Shown: positions 1 to 8,500, counted from the stretch's first letter. The stretch is 18,386 bases of DNA from Halanaerobium sp041694515 (GCA_041694515.1 JASMSZ010000019.1:1-18386), one strand, 5' to 3'. Program-made: numbers and translations. Notes: a model not told the origin generated them from the letters alone.

Positions 1-804
1 CTCATGATATCTATAAAAATCATTATGTTCATAGCCTGTCATTTCTGCAGCATCAAAACCACTGCCAATTTCTATTCCCTTAACCGCTCCAATTGACATG
101 ATCGCTCGTGCCAGCAGTGCCTCACATTTATCAAATACAGGGTCACCAAGTCCTTCAGGTATATTTTTAACACTGCATTCTATTGTTCCACCTGAAGAAT
201 TATTTTCTTCAATCAATTTTTGTAGATAGTTTTCAGCTTCTTCTACAGCTTCTGAGTCAGGCATATATAAAAAGTTTTCCATAATATAATCTTCATCATA
301 ATTTTTAGGATTAATTTTAATCGGGCCAATCGAAGAAGTATAGGCTGTTATGTTAACATTTAAAGTAGCCAATATTTTTTTAGCTATTGCACCAGCAGCA
401 ACTCTGGCTGCTGTTTCTCTGCCGGAAGCTCGCCCACTCCCCCTGTGATCCCTAAAACCATATTTTAAATCATAACTATAGTCTGATTGAGCCGGTCGAT
501 AGACATCTTTGAGAGCAGAATAATCCTTAGATTTCTGATTTTTATTGAAAATAATCATAGAGATTGGGGTTCCTGTTGTTTTTCCTTCGAATACTCCTGA
601 TAAAATTTCAATTTTATCTCCTTCTTTTCTCGGAGTTGCAAAGGGAGACTGGCCCGGTTTTCTTCTATCTAAATCTTGCTGGATATCTGATTCCGAAAGT
701 TCAAGTCCAGCCGGACAGCCATCAACTACTACTCCCAGGGCCTTACCATGTGATTCACCCCAGGTTGAAATTTTAAATAAATCTCCTAATATTGAACCTG
801 ACAT
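1..804 (-). CDS. aroC: Chorismate synthase, partial (3' end cut by window edge)
   Basis: Converts 5-enolpyruvylshikimate-3-phosphate to chorismate using reduced FMN, the last common step of aromatic amino acid synthesis, in the cytosol. The frame is open from ATG 802-804 to the first base of the window, giving 268 residues of a protein usually 360-390 long, so about 100 C-terminal residues are missing. The N-terminus MSGSILGDLFKISTWGESHG matches the family signature, followed by GCPAGL, RRKPGQ, the FRDHRGSGRASGRETAARVAAGA region and GFDAAEMTGYEHND near the cut. A ribosome binding site GAGGTG lies at 811-819. It is the last visible gene of the folA-thyA-Nudix-aroC run, 61 bases after the Nudix stop. 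Identification is secure. Confidence 0.95.
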   Translation of the reverse strand, partial: MSGSILGDLFKISTWGESHGKALGVVVDGCPAGLELSESDIQQDLDRRKPGQSPFATPRKEGDKIEILSGVFEGKTTGTPISMIIFNKNQKSKDYSALKDVYRPAQSDYSYDLKYGFRDHRGSGRASGRETAARVAAGAIAKKILATLNVNITAYTSSIGPIKINPKNYDEDYIMENFLYMPDSEAVEEAENYLQKLIEENNSSGGTIECSVKNIPEGLGDPVFDKCEALLARAIMSIGAVKGIEIGSGFDAAEMTGYEHNDFYRYHE

Positions 805-840
805 TTACATCACCTCTCTATGTTAATTTTTACAACGAAT

Positions 841-846
841 ATTATA
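841..846 (-). promoter_or_regulatory. Possible -10 box upstream of aroC
   Basis: A perfect TATAAT is read on the minus strand between the Nudix stop and the aroC start. The -35 at the right distance is poor (TTAATC, 17-base spacer), so this may be chance in AT-rich DNA or a weak internal promoter for aroC. Confidence 0.25.
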
Positions 847-865
847 TTTTTCTTTGTTTTTAAGA

Positions 866-1308
866 TTAATATCCATAAAAAATTTCTGTTTTATGTTCTG
901 ACTCTTCTTTATTTCTTATTTCATCTAATAATGCTTTAACAAATCCCCCTAAATCATAATTATCAACTTCGTTTAAAGCTACCCACTCATATTCCTCTGC
1001 CTCTTCATTTAAGATTACATCATCTGAATCCGTTCTGCAAATATAATCTATAAAAATAAAATGTTTGTCTTTATCAAAAGCTTTATTATAAACACTTTCT
1101 TTGATGCTAATTAAATCAATATTATATATATTTCCAGACCTGTTTCTTCCAATATTTCTCTTTTTAATGCTGTTTCCATTTTTTCTCCCAATTCAATATG
1201 GCCACCGGGAATTATATATTTATCATTCCATTTATGAGATTTACAGAGGAGGATTTTATTATCAGAATTAAAGATTACTGCTCCTACTGTTATTTCCGGA
1301 TATTGCAT
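866..1308 (-). pseudogene. Nudix hydrolase gene with a frameshift in a TA repeat
   Basis: Nudix proteins hydrolyse nucleoside diphosphate-linked compounds; the substrate cannot be told here. From ATG 1306-1308, with a good ribosome binding site AAGGAGAC at 1313-1320, the frame carries a complete Nudix box (G-x5-E-x7-REILEETGL, about residues 36-58) and then stops at 1111 after 65 residues. The rest of the domain continues in another frame from about 1125 to a TAA at 866-868 without any stop, including HFIFIDYICR and LNEEAEEYEWVAL, typical of the second half of such proteins. Removing two bases from the TA repeat at 1123-1131 restores one 146-residue protein, an ordinary Nudix length. It is a recent mutation, a phase-variable repeat or a sequencing error. 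It lies between thyA and aroC. Confidence 0.8.
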
Positions 1309-1328
1309 AGTTGTCTCCTTCCCTTAAA

Positions 1329-1334
1329 ATTATA
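1329..1334 (-). promoter_or_regulatory. Possible -10 box upstream of the Nudix gene
   Basis: A perfect TATAAT is read on the minus strand in the 91-base gap between thyA and the Nudix gene. No convincing -35 accompanies it, and the implied start of transcription would sit almost on the ribosome binding site, so it is weak evidence for a separate transcript. Confidence 0.22.
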
Positions 1335-1399
1335 TTGTCCATTGATTATGAATAATGCCTATTAATTTCCATCTTTTTTTTTAATATACAGTAATACTA

Positions 1400-2191
1400 C
1401 TAAACAGAAATTTCACCTTTTATAGTAGGATGAGGATCATAACCGATCAGTTCAATATCTTCAAAATCAATGTTAAAAATATTTTCAGTGTCTTTGTTAA
1501 TTTTAATCTGTGGTAAAGGTCTTGGCTCTCTGCTCAGCTGTTCTCTAATCTGGTCAAAATGATTCTGATAAATATGTACATCCCCACCAGTCCAAACAAA
1601 TTCGCCAACTTCAAGACCTACTACATGCGCTATCATATGTAGTAGTAAGCTGTAGCTTGCAATATTGAAGGGAACTCCTAAAAAAGTGTCACAGGAACGC
1701 TGATATAACTGACAGGATAGTTTACCATCAGCTACATAAAACTGAAAGAGTAAGTGACAGGGAGGAAGAGCCATCTTATCTAAATCTCCCACATTCCAGG
1801 CATTTACTATTAATCTTCTGGAATAAGGTTTTTCCTTAATCTGTTCAATAACCTCAGAAATTTGATCTATTGTACCATCTCTTCCTTCCCAACTCCTCCA
1901 CTGGTGGCCGTAAATATTACCTAAATCACCATTTTCATCTGCCCATTCATCCCAGATATGGACATCATTATCATTTAAATATTTGATATTGGTATCTCCT
2001 TTTAAAAACCAGAGCAGCTCATAGGCAACTCCTTTCCAGTAAACTTTTTTGGTAGTCATTAAGGGAAAGCCCTCCTGTAGATCAAATCTCAACTGATGAC
2101 CAAAGATACTCCTGGTACCTGTACCCGTTCGATCCTCTCGATCGACTCCATTGTCTAAAATTTGCTGACACATTTCAAGATACTGCTTCAT
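1400..2191 (-). CDS. thyA: Thymidylate synthase
   Basis: Methylates dUMP to dTMP with 5,10-methylene-tetrahydrofolate, releasing dihydrofolate. The 263 residues match the E. coli ThyA length almost exactly. Visible landmarks are RTGTGTRSIFG (21-31) with the phosphate-binding arginine, the W80/W83 region, RRLIVNAWN (125-133), the catalytic cysteine C145 in LPPCHLLFQFYV, QRSCD (164-168) holding the second phosphate-binding arginine, and the FNIASY and DVHIYQNH substrate motifs. The ATG overlaps the folA stop codon by one base (TAATG), so the two are translationally coupled. The pairing is functional: DHFR regenerates tetrahydrofolate from the dihydrofolate that ThyA makes. Canonical in every visible respect. 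Confidence 0.98.
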   Translation of the reverse strand: MKQYLEMCQQILDNGVDREDRTGTGTRSIFGHQLRFDLQEGFPLMTTKKVYWKGVAYELLWFLKGDTNIKYLNDNDVHIWDEWADENGDLGNIYGHQWRSWEGRDGTIDQISEVIEQIKEKPYSRRLIVNAWNVGDLDKMALPPCHLLFQFYVADGKLSCQLYQRSCDTFLGVPFNIASYSLLLHMIAHVVGLEVGEFVWTGGDVHIYQNHFDQIREQLSREPRPLPQIKINKDTENIFNIDFEDIELIGYDPHPTIKGEISV

Positions 2192-2703
2192 TAAAAATCA
2201 CTCCTATAAATTTTATTTTTTCGCTGATAGACATGATAAGAATATGAGTAAGGGTTATTACCGTCAGTAGTACCTTTTTTTTCTGATATTTTATTCCATT
2301 TCTGCCAGTCTAGCTTTGGAAAATATGTATCTCCAGAAAACTCATGCTCAATGATTGTCAAATACAATTTATCACTATAAGCTAAAAACTGCTTATAAAT
2401 TTCTGCTCCTCCAATTATAAAAGCTTCTTCTTCTTTTTTTAAGAATTCGTCTAAAATTTCTTCCTGTGAATAAATTATTTCACATCCTTCAGCTGAATAA
2501 TCTTTATTTCTGGTCAGAATAATATTTCTTCTGCCTGGTAAAGGAAAACCAATTGATTCAAAAGTCTTTCTCCCCATTATTACAGGCGAACCCATAGTAG
2601 TCTGCTTAAAATATTTTAAATCTGCTGGTAAATTCCAGGGCATTTTCCCCTGCTTTCCGATTAATTGATTTTGATCCATTGCTGCAATTATTGATAAACT
2701 CAT
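2191..2703 (-). CDS. folA: Dihydrofolate reductase
   Basis: Reduces dihydrofolate to tetrahydrofolate with NADPH. The 170 residues show the classic pattern: SIIAAMDQNQLIGKQGKMPWNLPADLKYFK with the active-site acidic residue D28, the cofactor motif VIMGRKTFESIG (41-52), PLPGRRNIILTRN, and the second nucleotide-binding segment AFIIGGAEIYKQFL. The C-terminus is slightly extended and basic (RKNKIYRS). The ATG at 2701-2703 is preceded by AAAGGGG. It is the first gene of the minus-strand block, with an extended -10 promoter about 45 bases upstream, and is coupled to thyA by a one-base overlap. Confidence 0.97.
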   Translation of the reverse strand: MSLSIIAAMDQNQLIGKQGKMPWNLPADLKYFKQTTMGSPVIMGRKTFESIGFPLPGRRNIILTRNKDYSAEGCEIIYSQEEILDEFLKKEEEAFIIGGAEIYKQFLAYSDKLYLTIIEHEFSGDTYFPKLDWQKWNKISEKKGTTDGNNPYSYSYHVYQRKNKIYRSDF

Positions 2704-2748
2704 TTTAACCCCTTTCCAAACTTATATATAGTTAGATTAACTGTAATC

Positions 2749-2757
2749 ATTATAGCA
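2749..2757 (-). promoter_or_regulatory. Extended -10 promoter for folA-thyA
   Basis: The minus strand reads TGCTATAAT, a full TGnTATAAT extended -10. The -35 region is poor (TTTCTT or TTCTTC), which is acceptable for extended -10 promoters. It lies about 45 bases upstream of the folA start, with nothing else in between. Confidence 0.5.
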
Positions 2758-2842
2758 AGAAATTAGACATGAAGAAAGTGAAAATATAATTAGATTCTAA
2801 AAAGTTCGGCTTCTGCTTCATAATTTTATTATATTTATAAAT

Positions 2843-2870
2843 TTGCAAAATCAGGTTCTTCAATGATAAT
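2843..2870 (+). promoter_or_regulatory. Likely promoter of the nitroreductase gene
   Basis: TTGCAA (2843-2848) and GATAAT (2865-2870) are separated by 16 bases, with the ATG about 45 bases further on. It is divergent from the folA promoter. Assigned by match to sigma-A consensus only. Confidence 0.4.
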
Positions 2871-2915
2871 CTAATTATAGAGAGTTTAATTACTAGAAAC
2901 AGGGAGAGATAATTT

Positions 2916-3425
2916 ATGTCAAATGAAACTATTAAAAATATTAAAGAACGGAGAAGTGTTAGAAAATATATTGATAAAAAAATACCAGAAGAAATAATTA
3001 AAGAAATAATTGATTGTGCCAGACTTGCACCCACCGGTAATAATAGACAGGCCTGGTCTTTTCTAGTCATTACTGACGATGAAATAAAAAGTAAAATTGC
3101 ATCATATGCTCGATATGGGAGGTTTATTGAAGAAGCTGGAGCCTGTATAGCTATTTTTGTTAATCAGAATAAAGCTACTACCCCATTACAGGATGCATCA
3201 GCTGCTACTGAAAATATTATGATAGCAGCTAAATCTTATGATCTTGGAACCTGCTGGGTTAATTCCTATCAAAAAGAACATTCTAAAAAAATTAAGAATC
3301 TGGTTAATTGTCCTCAAGATATGGAATTAATAACTCTGATGTCTATTGGTTATTATAAAGAAGATAATGTAAAGTTGCCTGCTAAAAAATCTTTATCAGA
3401 GGTAATGTTCCGGGATAAGTTTTAA
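2916..3425 (+). CDS. Nitroreductase-family FMN oxidoreductase
   Basis: A small flavoprotein of the nitroreductase superfamily, which uses NAD(P)H and FMN to reduce nitro compounds, quinones or other acceptors; the natural substrate cannot be told. The 169 residues carry the N-terminal FMN-phosphate motif RRSVRKY (13-19), then LAPTGNNRQAWSFLVI, and the signature DASAATENIMIAAKSYDLGTCWVNS with the conserved second-half helix. There is no ferredoxin domain or transmembrane segment. The ribosome binding site AGGGAGAG (2901-2908) fixes the ATG at 2916. It is transcribed alone, divergent from folA and convergent with the acetyltransferase gene. Confidence 0.88.
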   Translation: MSNETIKNIKERRSVRKYIDKKIPEEIIKEIIDCARLAPTGNNRQAWSFLVITDDEIKSKIASYARYGRFIEEAGACIAIFVNQNKATTPLQDASAATENIMIAAKSYDLGTCWVNSYQKEHSKKIKNLVNCPQDMELITLMSIGYYKEDNVKLPAKKSLSEVMFRDKF

Positions 3426-3517
3426 AATTAATAAATATCATCTAGGAATAAATTTAAATTAGAAGCTATTTTTATTCTGGAATCCAATTAATTGTCATAA
3501 AACTATAAGTTTAATCA

Positions 3518-4324
3518 TTAACTTTCTCGATTTTCCAGCCAGTTTACTGCAAAATCAACCATTTCATGCTGCTTAAACAATTTTGATTCTGCCAGCCCAA
3601 TTGTGGCTCTGCTGTATTTTTGTTCTGACTCATATTCTTTACCGATTGCTGGAAAAAGATCATCATTAAATTCAATATCCTGGTATTTAGCCCAGACATT
3701 CTTTCCATCTTTTAAAATTGAAGAACCAAAAATTTTAATTTTAAGATCATATTCTGCTCTGTATTCTGCCAGATGAAGTGAGGTATTGCAGTCATGGCCG
3801 ACCCCAATTAAGAGTACTTTACCTTCTCTTTCATAAATTTTAGCCAGAGGTGAGTTTTCTCCTAAAGCATATTCCAATTTATGATCAGCTGTAATAGCAT
3901 CAGCTTCCTTTCCCCAGGCCGAAAATGAAAGACAGGGGTGATTGCTTCTTATGACCTCCGGAAATTTACGAAAAATTTCTGGAGTTACACCCAGTCCTCT
4001 GGTGGGAGTTACTTCTGGTCTGTAGGCAGGCATCTCATCTCTAATTGTCTGATACCACTCTTCCGGCACCGGTGGATTTTCCCAGTATTTAGGTTCTGAA
4101 TAATCACCACTGTGAGCCGGCATGATCAGAGTTCCTTCCTCAGTAATTGCTTCCTGCAGAGCTTCAATTAAGGCCACTGCTCCTCCACAGACCCAGCCAA
4201 GTTTGCTGAGTGCAGAATGGACAATTACTACTTCCCCTTTTAAGTTTAACTGTTTTAAATCATTAACTAACGATTTTTTTGTGATTGGTTCTTTAGTCTT
4301 TTCAATAATTTCTTTTTCATTCAT
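3518..4324 (-). CDS. Aminoglycoside N3-acetyltransferase family protein (Antibiotic_NAT)
   Basis: Members of this family transfer acetyl from acetyl-CoA, some to the 3-amino group of aminoglycosides; many homologues act on other or unknown amines. Recognisable segments include VIVHSALSKLGWVCGGAVALIEALQEAI, GTLIMPAHSGDYSEP, the TRGLGVTPEIFRK stretch, RSNHPCLSFSAWG, and LLIGVGHDCNTSLHLAEYRAEY, all standard for the family, and the length of 268 is normal. An ATG at 4339 is also in frame, but it is part of the ribosome binding site GGAGGC (4332-4337), which is spaced 7 bases before the ATG at 4324, so 4324 is the better start. It follows the MFS gene by about 18 bases, so the two are almost surely co-transcribed. 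Actual resistance activity is unproven. Confidence 0.85.
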   Translation of the reverse strand: MNEKEIIEKTKEPITKKSLVNDLKQLNLKGEVVIVHSALSKLGWVCGGAVALIEALQEAITEEGTLIMPAHSGDYSEPKYWENPPVPEEWYQTIRDEMPAYRPEVTPTRGLGVTPEIFRKFPEVIRSNHPCLSFSAWGKEADAITADHKLEYALGENSPLAKIYEREGKVLLIGVGHDCNTSLHLAEYRAEYDLKIKIFGSSILKDGKNVWAKYQDIEFNDDLFPAIGKEYESEQKYSRATIGLAESKLFKQHEMVDFAVNWLENRES

Positions 4325-4342
4325 ATTTTCTGCCTCCATTAT

Positions 4343-5500
4343 CTAGAATTCTCTTTCAGTTCTATAAAAACGGGTTAAAACTGCTCCCAGGATTCCAACC
4401 AAGCCAATTATCCAGAATCCCATTCTAAGTCCTGCTAAATCACTGATAGTTCCGACAAGAATTGGTCCTATAAACATCCCCAATCCATAGATTGCCTGGA
4501 AAAATCCCATTGCGGTTCCCCTCTTATTTGGTCTCACATTTTTAATACTTAAACCCATTAAAACCGGAAAAATCATCCCCTGCGAAAAACCGTTGAGCAT
4601 CTGATTAAAGTAGAGCAGGTAAAGTTGATCAATAAAGGGTACTAAAATGCAGGAAACTGCCAGCAGTAAAAATCCGATGGTAACTGTGTTTTTTTCTCCT
4701 ATTCTTTTACTAAAATAGCTTCCGCTTAAATAGGAAGAAAGTATTCCGGGAATAGTTGTAATGGTGGTTAATAGTCCTAAATGAAAGCTTGTTGCGCCCA
4801 TATTTTTGGCAGCGACCGGTATAAAACCAAAGGTGGTGGAGTGAGAAATCATCATCATTAAAATTGCCAGAAACGAGACAGTCAGCAGACTTCTATTTTT
4901 TGCAACTTTTATTATTTCTTTTAAGGTAATTGCTTTATGATCAATTTTTTTATTTTCATCAACCTTAAGGCTTAAAATAAAGCCGGTGATTCCTGCGGCT
5001 GCAGCCAGTAAAAAGGGATACTGCTGACTTAGACTCTGAGCAATTAGCCCTCCTAAAAGCATACCTACTACCTGGCCTGATTTATTGGAAGCATTGATGA
5101 TTCCAATGGCATGAGCAGTGTCATCATCTTTAAAATAGGAAGAAAAAAGTACAGTAAAACTGACCCAGGTAGCCGCAGAAACTCCGGCAAGAGAGCGAAA
5201 AAGAAGAATTAGAACCGGTGTTTCTGCAAACCACATACCAGTGGTACTTGCTACACTGAGTAAGATACCAAGATTAACAAATATTTTTTTCTCATTAATT
5301 CTATCCGAATAGATTCCCAGTGGAATTCTAATCAGCATCTGGGTAAAACCATATGAACCTAAAATTAAACCGATCATCTTATGTGATGCCCCGAGAGATT
5401 CTATGTAGGGTGAAAAGGTGGGAATATAGGCATACATTGAAAACCAGTAAAAAGCGGTTACGAAAATAAAGAGTTTAATATTTTTCTTCTGCTCAGACAT
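4343..5500 (-). CDS. Major facilitator superfamily transporter
   Basis: A 385-residue integral membrane protein with about 12 hydrophobic helices and no signal peptide, the normal size for a 12-helix MFS antiporter. The loop after helix 2 reads RIPLGIYSDRINEKKIF, the MFS motif A; the second half has a matching pattern near GSYFSKRIGEKN, as expected from the internal duplication. The conserved pattern near VRPNKRGTAMGFFQAIYGLGMFIGP resembles the motif seen in drug exporters. The substrate is unknown. The ribosome binding site TGAGGT precedes the ATG at 5500. It is the first gene of a two-gene unit with the acetyltransferase-family gene, which suggests export or detoxification, but that is inference from neighbourhood. 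Confidence 0.88.
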   Translation of the reverse strand: MSEQKKNIKLFIFVTAFYWFSMYAYIPTFSPYIESLGASHKMIGLILGSYGFTQMLIRIPLGIYSDRINEKKIFVNLGILLSVASTTGMWFAETPVLILLFRSLAGVSAATWVSFTVLFSSYFKDDDTAHAIGIINASNKSGQVVGMLLGGLIAQSLSQQYPFLLAAAAGITGFILSLKVDENKKIDHKAITLKEIIKVAKNRSLLTVSFLAILMMMISHSTTFGFIPVAAKNMGATSFHLGLLTTITTIPGILSSYLSGSYFSKRIGEKNTVTIGFLLLAVSCILVPFIDQLYLLYFNQMLNGFSQGMIFPVLMGLSIKNVRPNKRGTAMGFFQAIYGLGMFIGPILVGTISDLAGLRMGFWIIGLVGILGAVLTRFYRTEREF

Positions 5501-5528
5501 TTAAAAACCTCACATTTTTATTTTTTTT

Positions 5529-5556
5529 ATTCTAGTTATTCAAATAGTATGTACAA
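5529..5556 (-). promoter_or_regulatory. Promoter of the MFS-acetyltransferase unit
   Basis: On the minus strand TTGTAC (5551-5556) and TAGAAT (5529-5534) are spaced by 16 bases, about 29 bases upstream of the MFS ATG. Good consensus match; no operator is recognisable around it. Confidence 0.5.
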
Positions 5557-5732
5557 TAATTATAGTTCTTGGTAATTAATTATATTCCTTCATTATATGA
5601 ACAAAATGTCCTTCGGACAATCTGTAATACAGTAAGCTTAAATTTTGTTGATAGCGGAAATTATAAAACTATAAATATTATTCACAACAAACCATTAGGT
5701 ATAATTTCCTGGCTAATAAAAAAACAGAACAT

Positions 5733-5760
5733 AAAAAAAGACCGGCAATTTTACCGGTCT
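5733..5760 (-). terminator. Intrinsic terminator after clpB
   Basis: A perfect 7-bp stem AGACCGG (5739-5745) / CCGGTCT (5754-5760) with an 8-base loop. Read on the minus strand it is followed by a run of T (5733-5739). It lies about 60 bases past the clpB stop. The rest of the 320-base gap up to the MFS gene holds only the MFS promoter and a small unassigned hairpin at 5607-5619. Confidence 0.85.
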
Positions 5761-5822
5761 GGAGTTAAAACAATATTTCTTGAAGCATATTTAGCAATCA
5801 ATTATTCTATTTCAGCTTTATT

Positions 5823-8405
5823 TTAGTTTTTAAACTGAAATTCTCCATCTTTAAAATCAACTTTAATCTGGTCACCTTCTGTAATTTTTTCTTCCAGGAG
5901 CAGCATTGCCAGTTCGTCTTTAATCTGATTTTGAATAACTCTTCTTAAAGGTCTGGCTCCATATGCTGGATCAAAGCCGAGTTCCAGGAGTTCTTCTTTA
6001 GCAGCTTTAGTCAGGTCAATTTCAATATCCTGTTCAGACAGATTATCCTGCAGATAAGAAATCTGGATATCAATAATCTTAAAGATATCTTCCTTAGTTA
6101 AGGAATGGAAGATAATTTTTTCGTCAATTCGATTTAAAAACTCAGGTCTAAACTGTCCTTTTAAAGCCTCATCAATTTCTTCCTTAATTTTGATTTCATC
6201 ATCTAAATCCTGAATATACTGGGAGCCAACATTGGAGGTCATTATAATTACTGTGTTTCTAAAATCAACTTCCTTACCCTGGCTGTCAGTTAAAACACCA
6301 TCATCAAGGATCTGGAGCAGGATATTAAATACATCCGGATGGGCCTTTTCTATCTCATCAAAAAGAATTACAGAATAGGGGTTTCGTCTTACCCTTTCTG
6401 TCAGCTGTCCACCTTCTTCAAATCCTACATAACCGGGAGGTGAACCAATTAGTTTAGAAACCGCATGTCTTTCCATATACTCTGACATATCAATTCTGGT
6501 CAGAGCTTTTTCGTCATCAAATAGATATTCAGCCAGTGTTTTAGCAAGCTCAGTTTTACCGACACCGGTTGGTCCCATAAACATAAAGGAAGCAAGTGGT
6601 CGATCTGCATCCTGGAGACCGGTTCGAGAACGGCGGATTGCATTACTGACTGCTTTAACAGCATCATGCTGACCGACAACTCTTTTTTCTAGCTCATCTT
6701 CTAAATGGATTAATTTTTCTTTTTCTTCTTCCATCAGCTTCTGCAGTGGAATATCAGTCCAGAGAGAAACAATTTCTGCAATATCTTCTTCTGTAACTTC
6801 TTCTTTTACCAGATGAGTTGCATCCTGCTGGGATTCTTCAACTTTCTGACTTATTTCAGCAAGTTCCTGACGGAGTTCATTTAATTTACCATATCGGAGT
6901 CTGGCTGCTTCTTCGTAATTTGCTTCTCTTTCTGCTGTTTCAGCCTGATATTCAACCTGGTCAATTTTTTCTTTTAACTCCTGCATTTTAGCCAGTTGAT
7001 CTTTTTCATTTTTCCATTTTAAACGCAGTGGATCTCGTCGATCTTTTAATTCCTGAAGTTTTTCCTCAATTTCTTCCAATCTCTGCTGAGCCTCTTCTGT
7101 AGCTTCACTTTTTAAGGCCTCTTTTTCTGTTTCCAGCCTTCTTACTCTGCGGTCAAGTTCATCAATTTCTATCGGCATCGAATCTATCTCAATTCTAATT
7201 TTTGAGGCTGCCTCATCAATTAAATCAATTGCCTTATCAGGTAAGAATCTTTCAGTCAGGTAGCGGTCAGAAAGTCTGGCTGCAGCTACAATTGCATTAT
7301 CTGTAATTTTAATTCCGTGGTGAATTTCGTATTTTTCTTTTAAGCCTCTTAAAATAGATACTGTATCTTCTATATCCGGCTCAGAGACCTGAACTGGCTG
7401 AAATCTTCTCTCTAAGGCTGCATCTTTTTCGATGTGTTTTTTGTATTCAGCTAAGGTTGTTGCTCCCACACAGTGCAGTTCACCCCGGGCTAAGGCTGGT
7501 TTTAAAAGATTGGCTGCATCCATTGAACCTTCTGTTGCACCAGCTCCAACTAAGGTGTGCATTTCGTCAATGAAGAGAATTATCTGTCCTTCAGCCTTTT
7601 TAATTTCTTTTAAGACTGACTTCAATCTTTCTTCAAACTCACCTCTAAATTTAGTTCCGGCAACTAAAGAACCCATATCAAGTGAAATTACCTTCTTATT
7701 TTTTAAACCTTCTGGAACATCACCATTAATAATTCTCTGGGCCAGCCCCTCAACAATTGCAGTTTTACCTACACCCGGCTCTCCAATTAAAACCGGATTA
7801 TTTTTGCGTCGGCGGGATAAAACCTGCATTACTCTTCTGATTAAATTGTCACGACCGATAACCGGATCCAATTTACCATTTTTGGCCAGCTCGGTGATAT
7901 CAATAGTATATTTTTCTAAAACATTAAAACCTTCTTCTCCCTGCTGAGAATCAATTTTGCTGCCTCCGCGGACTTCCTGAATAATCTGTTTGAGATCATT
8001 ATAATTTAAATTCTTCTCGTAGAGCATTTTACCTAAATCAGTTTTGCGGTTTCTTAAAATAGCAAGCAAAAAATGCTCTGTTGAAATATACTGATCTCCA
8101 AGTCCATCTGCCTGTTTTTCTGCTTCTCGCATAATATCATTTAGCTGATGTGACATATAGGCCTGTCCGCCCTGTTCAGAATAAACCTGGGGCAACTTCT
8201 GCAGCAGTTCTTCGTTTTCTGACTTTAATTCTGCCAGATTTGCTTCGGCTTTCTGCAGCAGTGGAATTACTATACCATCATCCTGATTTAATAATGCTTT
8301 AAATAAATGAGATGGAAATATTTCCTGGTGCTGATAGTCCTTAGCAATGTTTTGTGCTTCTACCAGGCTCTGCTGTGCTTTACGTGTAAACTTTTCCATA
8401 TCCAT
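5823..8405 (-). CDS. clpB: ATP-dependent disaggregase ClpB (Hsp100)
   Basis: Hexameric AAA+ chaperone that threads aggregated proteins through its pore, working with DnaK. At 860 residues it is full length. Order: Clp N domain (1-145, two repeats), first AAA+ domain with Walker A GEPGVGKT (208-215), Walker B ILFIDE (276-281), pore loop KFRGEFEER and arginine finger LERRFQP (331-337); a long coiled-coil middle domain (about 405-530, rich in E, K, Q) that distinguishes ClpB from ClpC and ClpA; second AAA+ domain with Walker A GPTGVGKT (611-618), LFDE (681-684), pore loop GYVGFEEGG and LNRID; C-terminal GARPLRRVIQ. No ClpP-docking IGF/IGL loop was noticed. The ribosome binding site is AAAGGAGG, 8 bases before the ATG at 8405. 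A CtsR box overlaps its promoter. Confidence 0.98.
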   Translation of the reverse strand: MDMEKFTRKAQQSLVEAQNIAKDYQHQEIFPSHLFKALLNQDDGIVIPLLQKAEANLAELKSENEELLQKLPQVYSEQGGQAYMSHQLNDIMREAEKQADGLGDQYISTEHFLLAILRNRKTDLGKMLYEKNLNYNDLKQIIQEVRGGSKIDSQQGEEGFNVLEKYTIDITELAKNGKLDPVIGRDNLIRRVMQVLSRRRKNNPVLIGEPGVGKTAIVEGLAQRIINGDVPEGLKNKKVISLDMGSLVAGTKFRGEFEERLKSVLKEIKKAEGQIILFIDEMHTLVGAGATEGSMDAANLLKPALARGELHCVGATTLAEYKKHIEKDAALERRFQPVQVSEPDIEDTVSILRGLKEKYEIHHGIKITDNAIVAAARLSDRYLTERFLPDKAIDLIDEAASKIRIEIDSMPIEIDELDRRVRRLETEKEALKSEATEEAQQRLEEIEEKLQELKDRRDPLRLKWKNEKDQLAKMQELKEKIDQVEYQAETAEREANYEEAARLRYGKLNELRQELAEISQKVEESQQDATHLVKEEVTEEDIAEIVSLWTDIPLQKLMEEEKEKLIHLEDELEKRVVGQHDAVKAVSNAIRRSRTGLQDADRPLASFMFMGPTGVGKTELAKTLAEYLFDDEKALTRIDMSEYMERHAVSKLIGSPPGYVGFEEGGQLTERVRRNPYSVILFDEIEKAHPDVFNILLQILDDGVLTDSQGKEVDFRNTVIIMTSNVGSQYIQDLDDEIKIKEEIDEALKGQFRPEFLNRIDEKIIFHSLTKEDIFKIIDIQISYLQDNLSEQDIEIDLTKAAKEELLELGFDPAYGARPLRRVIQNQIKDELAMLLLEEKITEGDQIKVDFKDGEFQFKN

Positions 8406-8471
8406 CTTTTATTCCTCCTTTGAATCAAAATATTTAATTTTAAATTAATTTTAAGTTTACTTTCTATACTA

Positions 8472-8500
8472 ATTATAATACAAAGGTCAGAGAAGGTCAA
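8472..8500 (-). promoter_or_regulatory. Sigma-A promoter of clpB
   Basis: On the minus strand TTGACC (8495-8500), a 17-base spacer and TATAAT (8472-8477): near-perfect consensus. The predicted start near 8465 leaves a leader of about 60 bases before the clpB ATG. The -35 hexamer lies inside the CtsR box. Confidence 0.85.

Noticed and set aside
2750..3070. Minus-strand open frame of 106 codons with hydrophobic composition
   Set aside because: It lies opposite the clear nitroreductase gene and its promoter region and has no ribosome binding site.
3426..3517. Terminator between the convergent nitroreductase and acetyltransferase genes
   Set aside because: Only weak AT-rich dyads, such as AAACT-ATA-AGTTT near 3502-3512, with no proper T-run; not strong enough to call.
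5607..5619. Small perfect hairpin TGTCC-TTC-GGACA
   Set aside because: No convincing T-run on either strand and no neighbouring gene that needs it; short enough to be chance.
5569..5826. Plus-strand open frame of 85 codons from a TTG
   Set aside because: No ribosome binding site, AT-rich composition without protein-like pattern, and it runs straight through the clpB terminator hairpin.
7432..7947. Plus-strand open frame of 171 codons inside clpB
   Set aside because: Antisense shadow of the conserved first AAA+ domain; no start signals.
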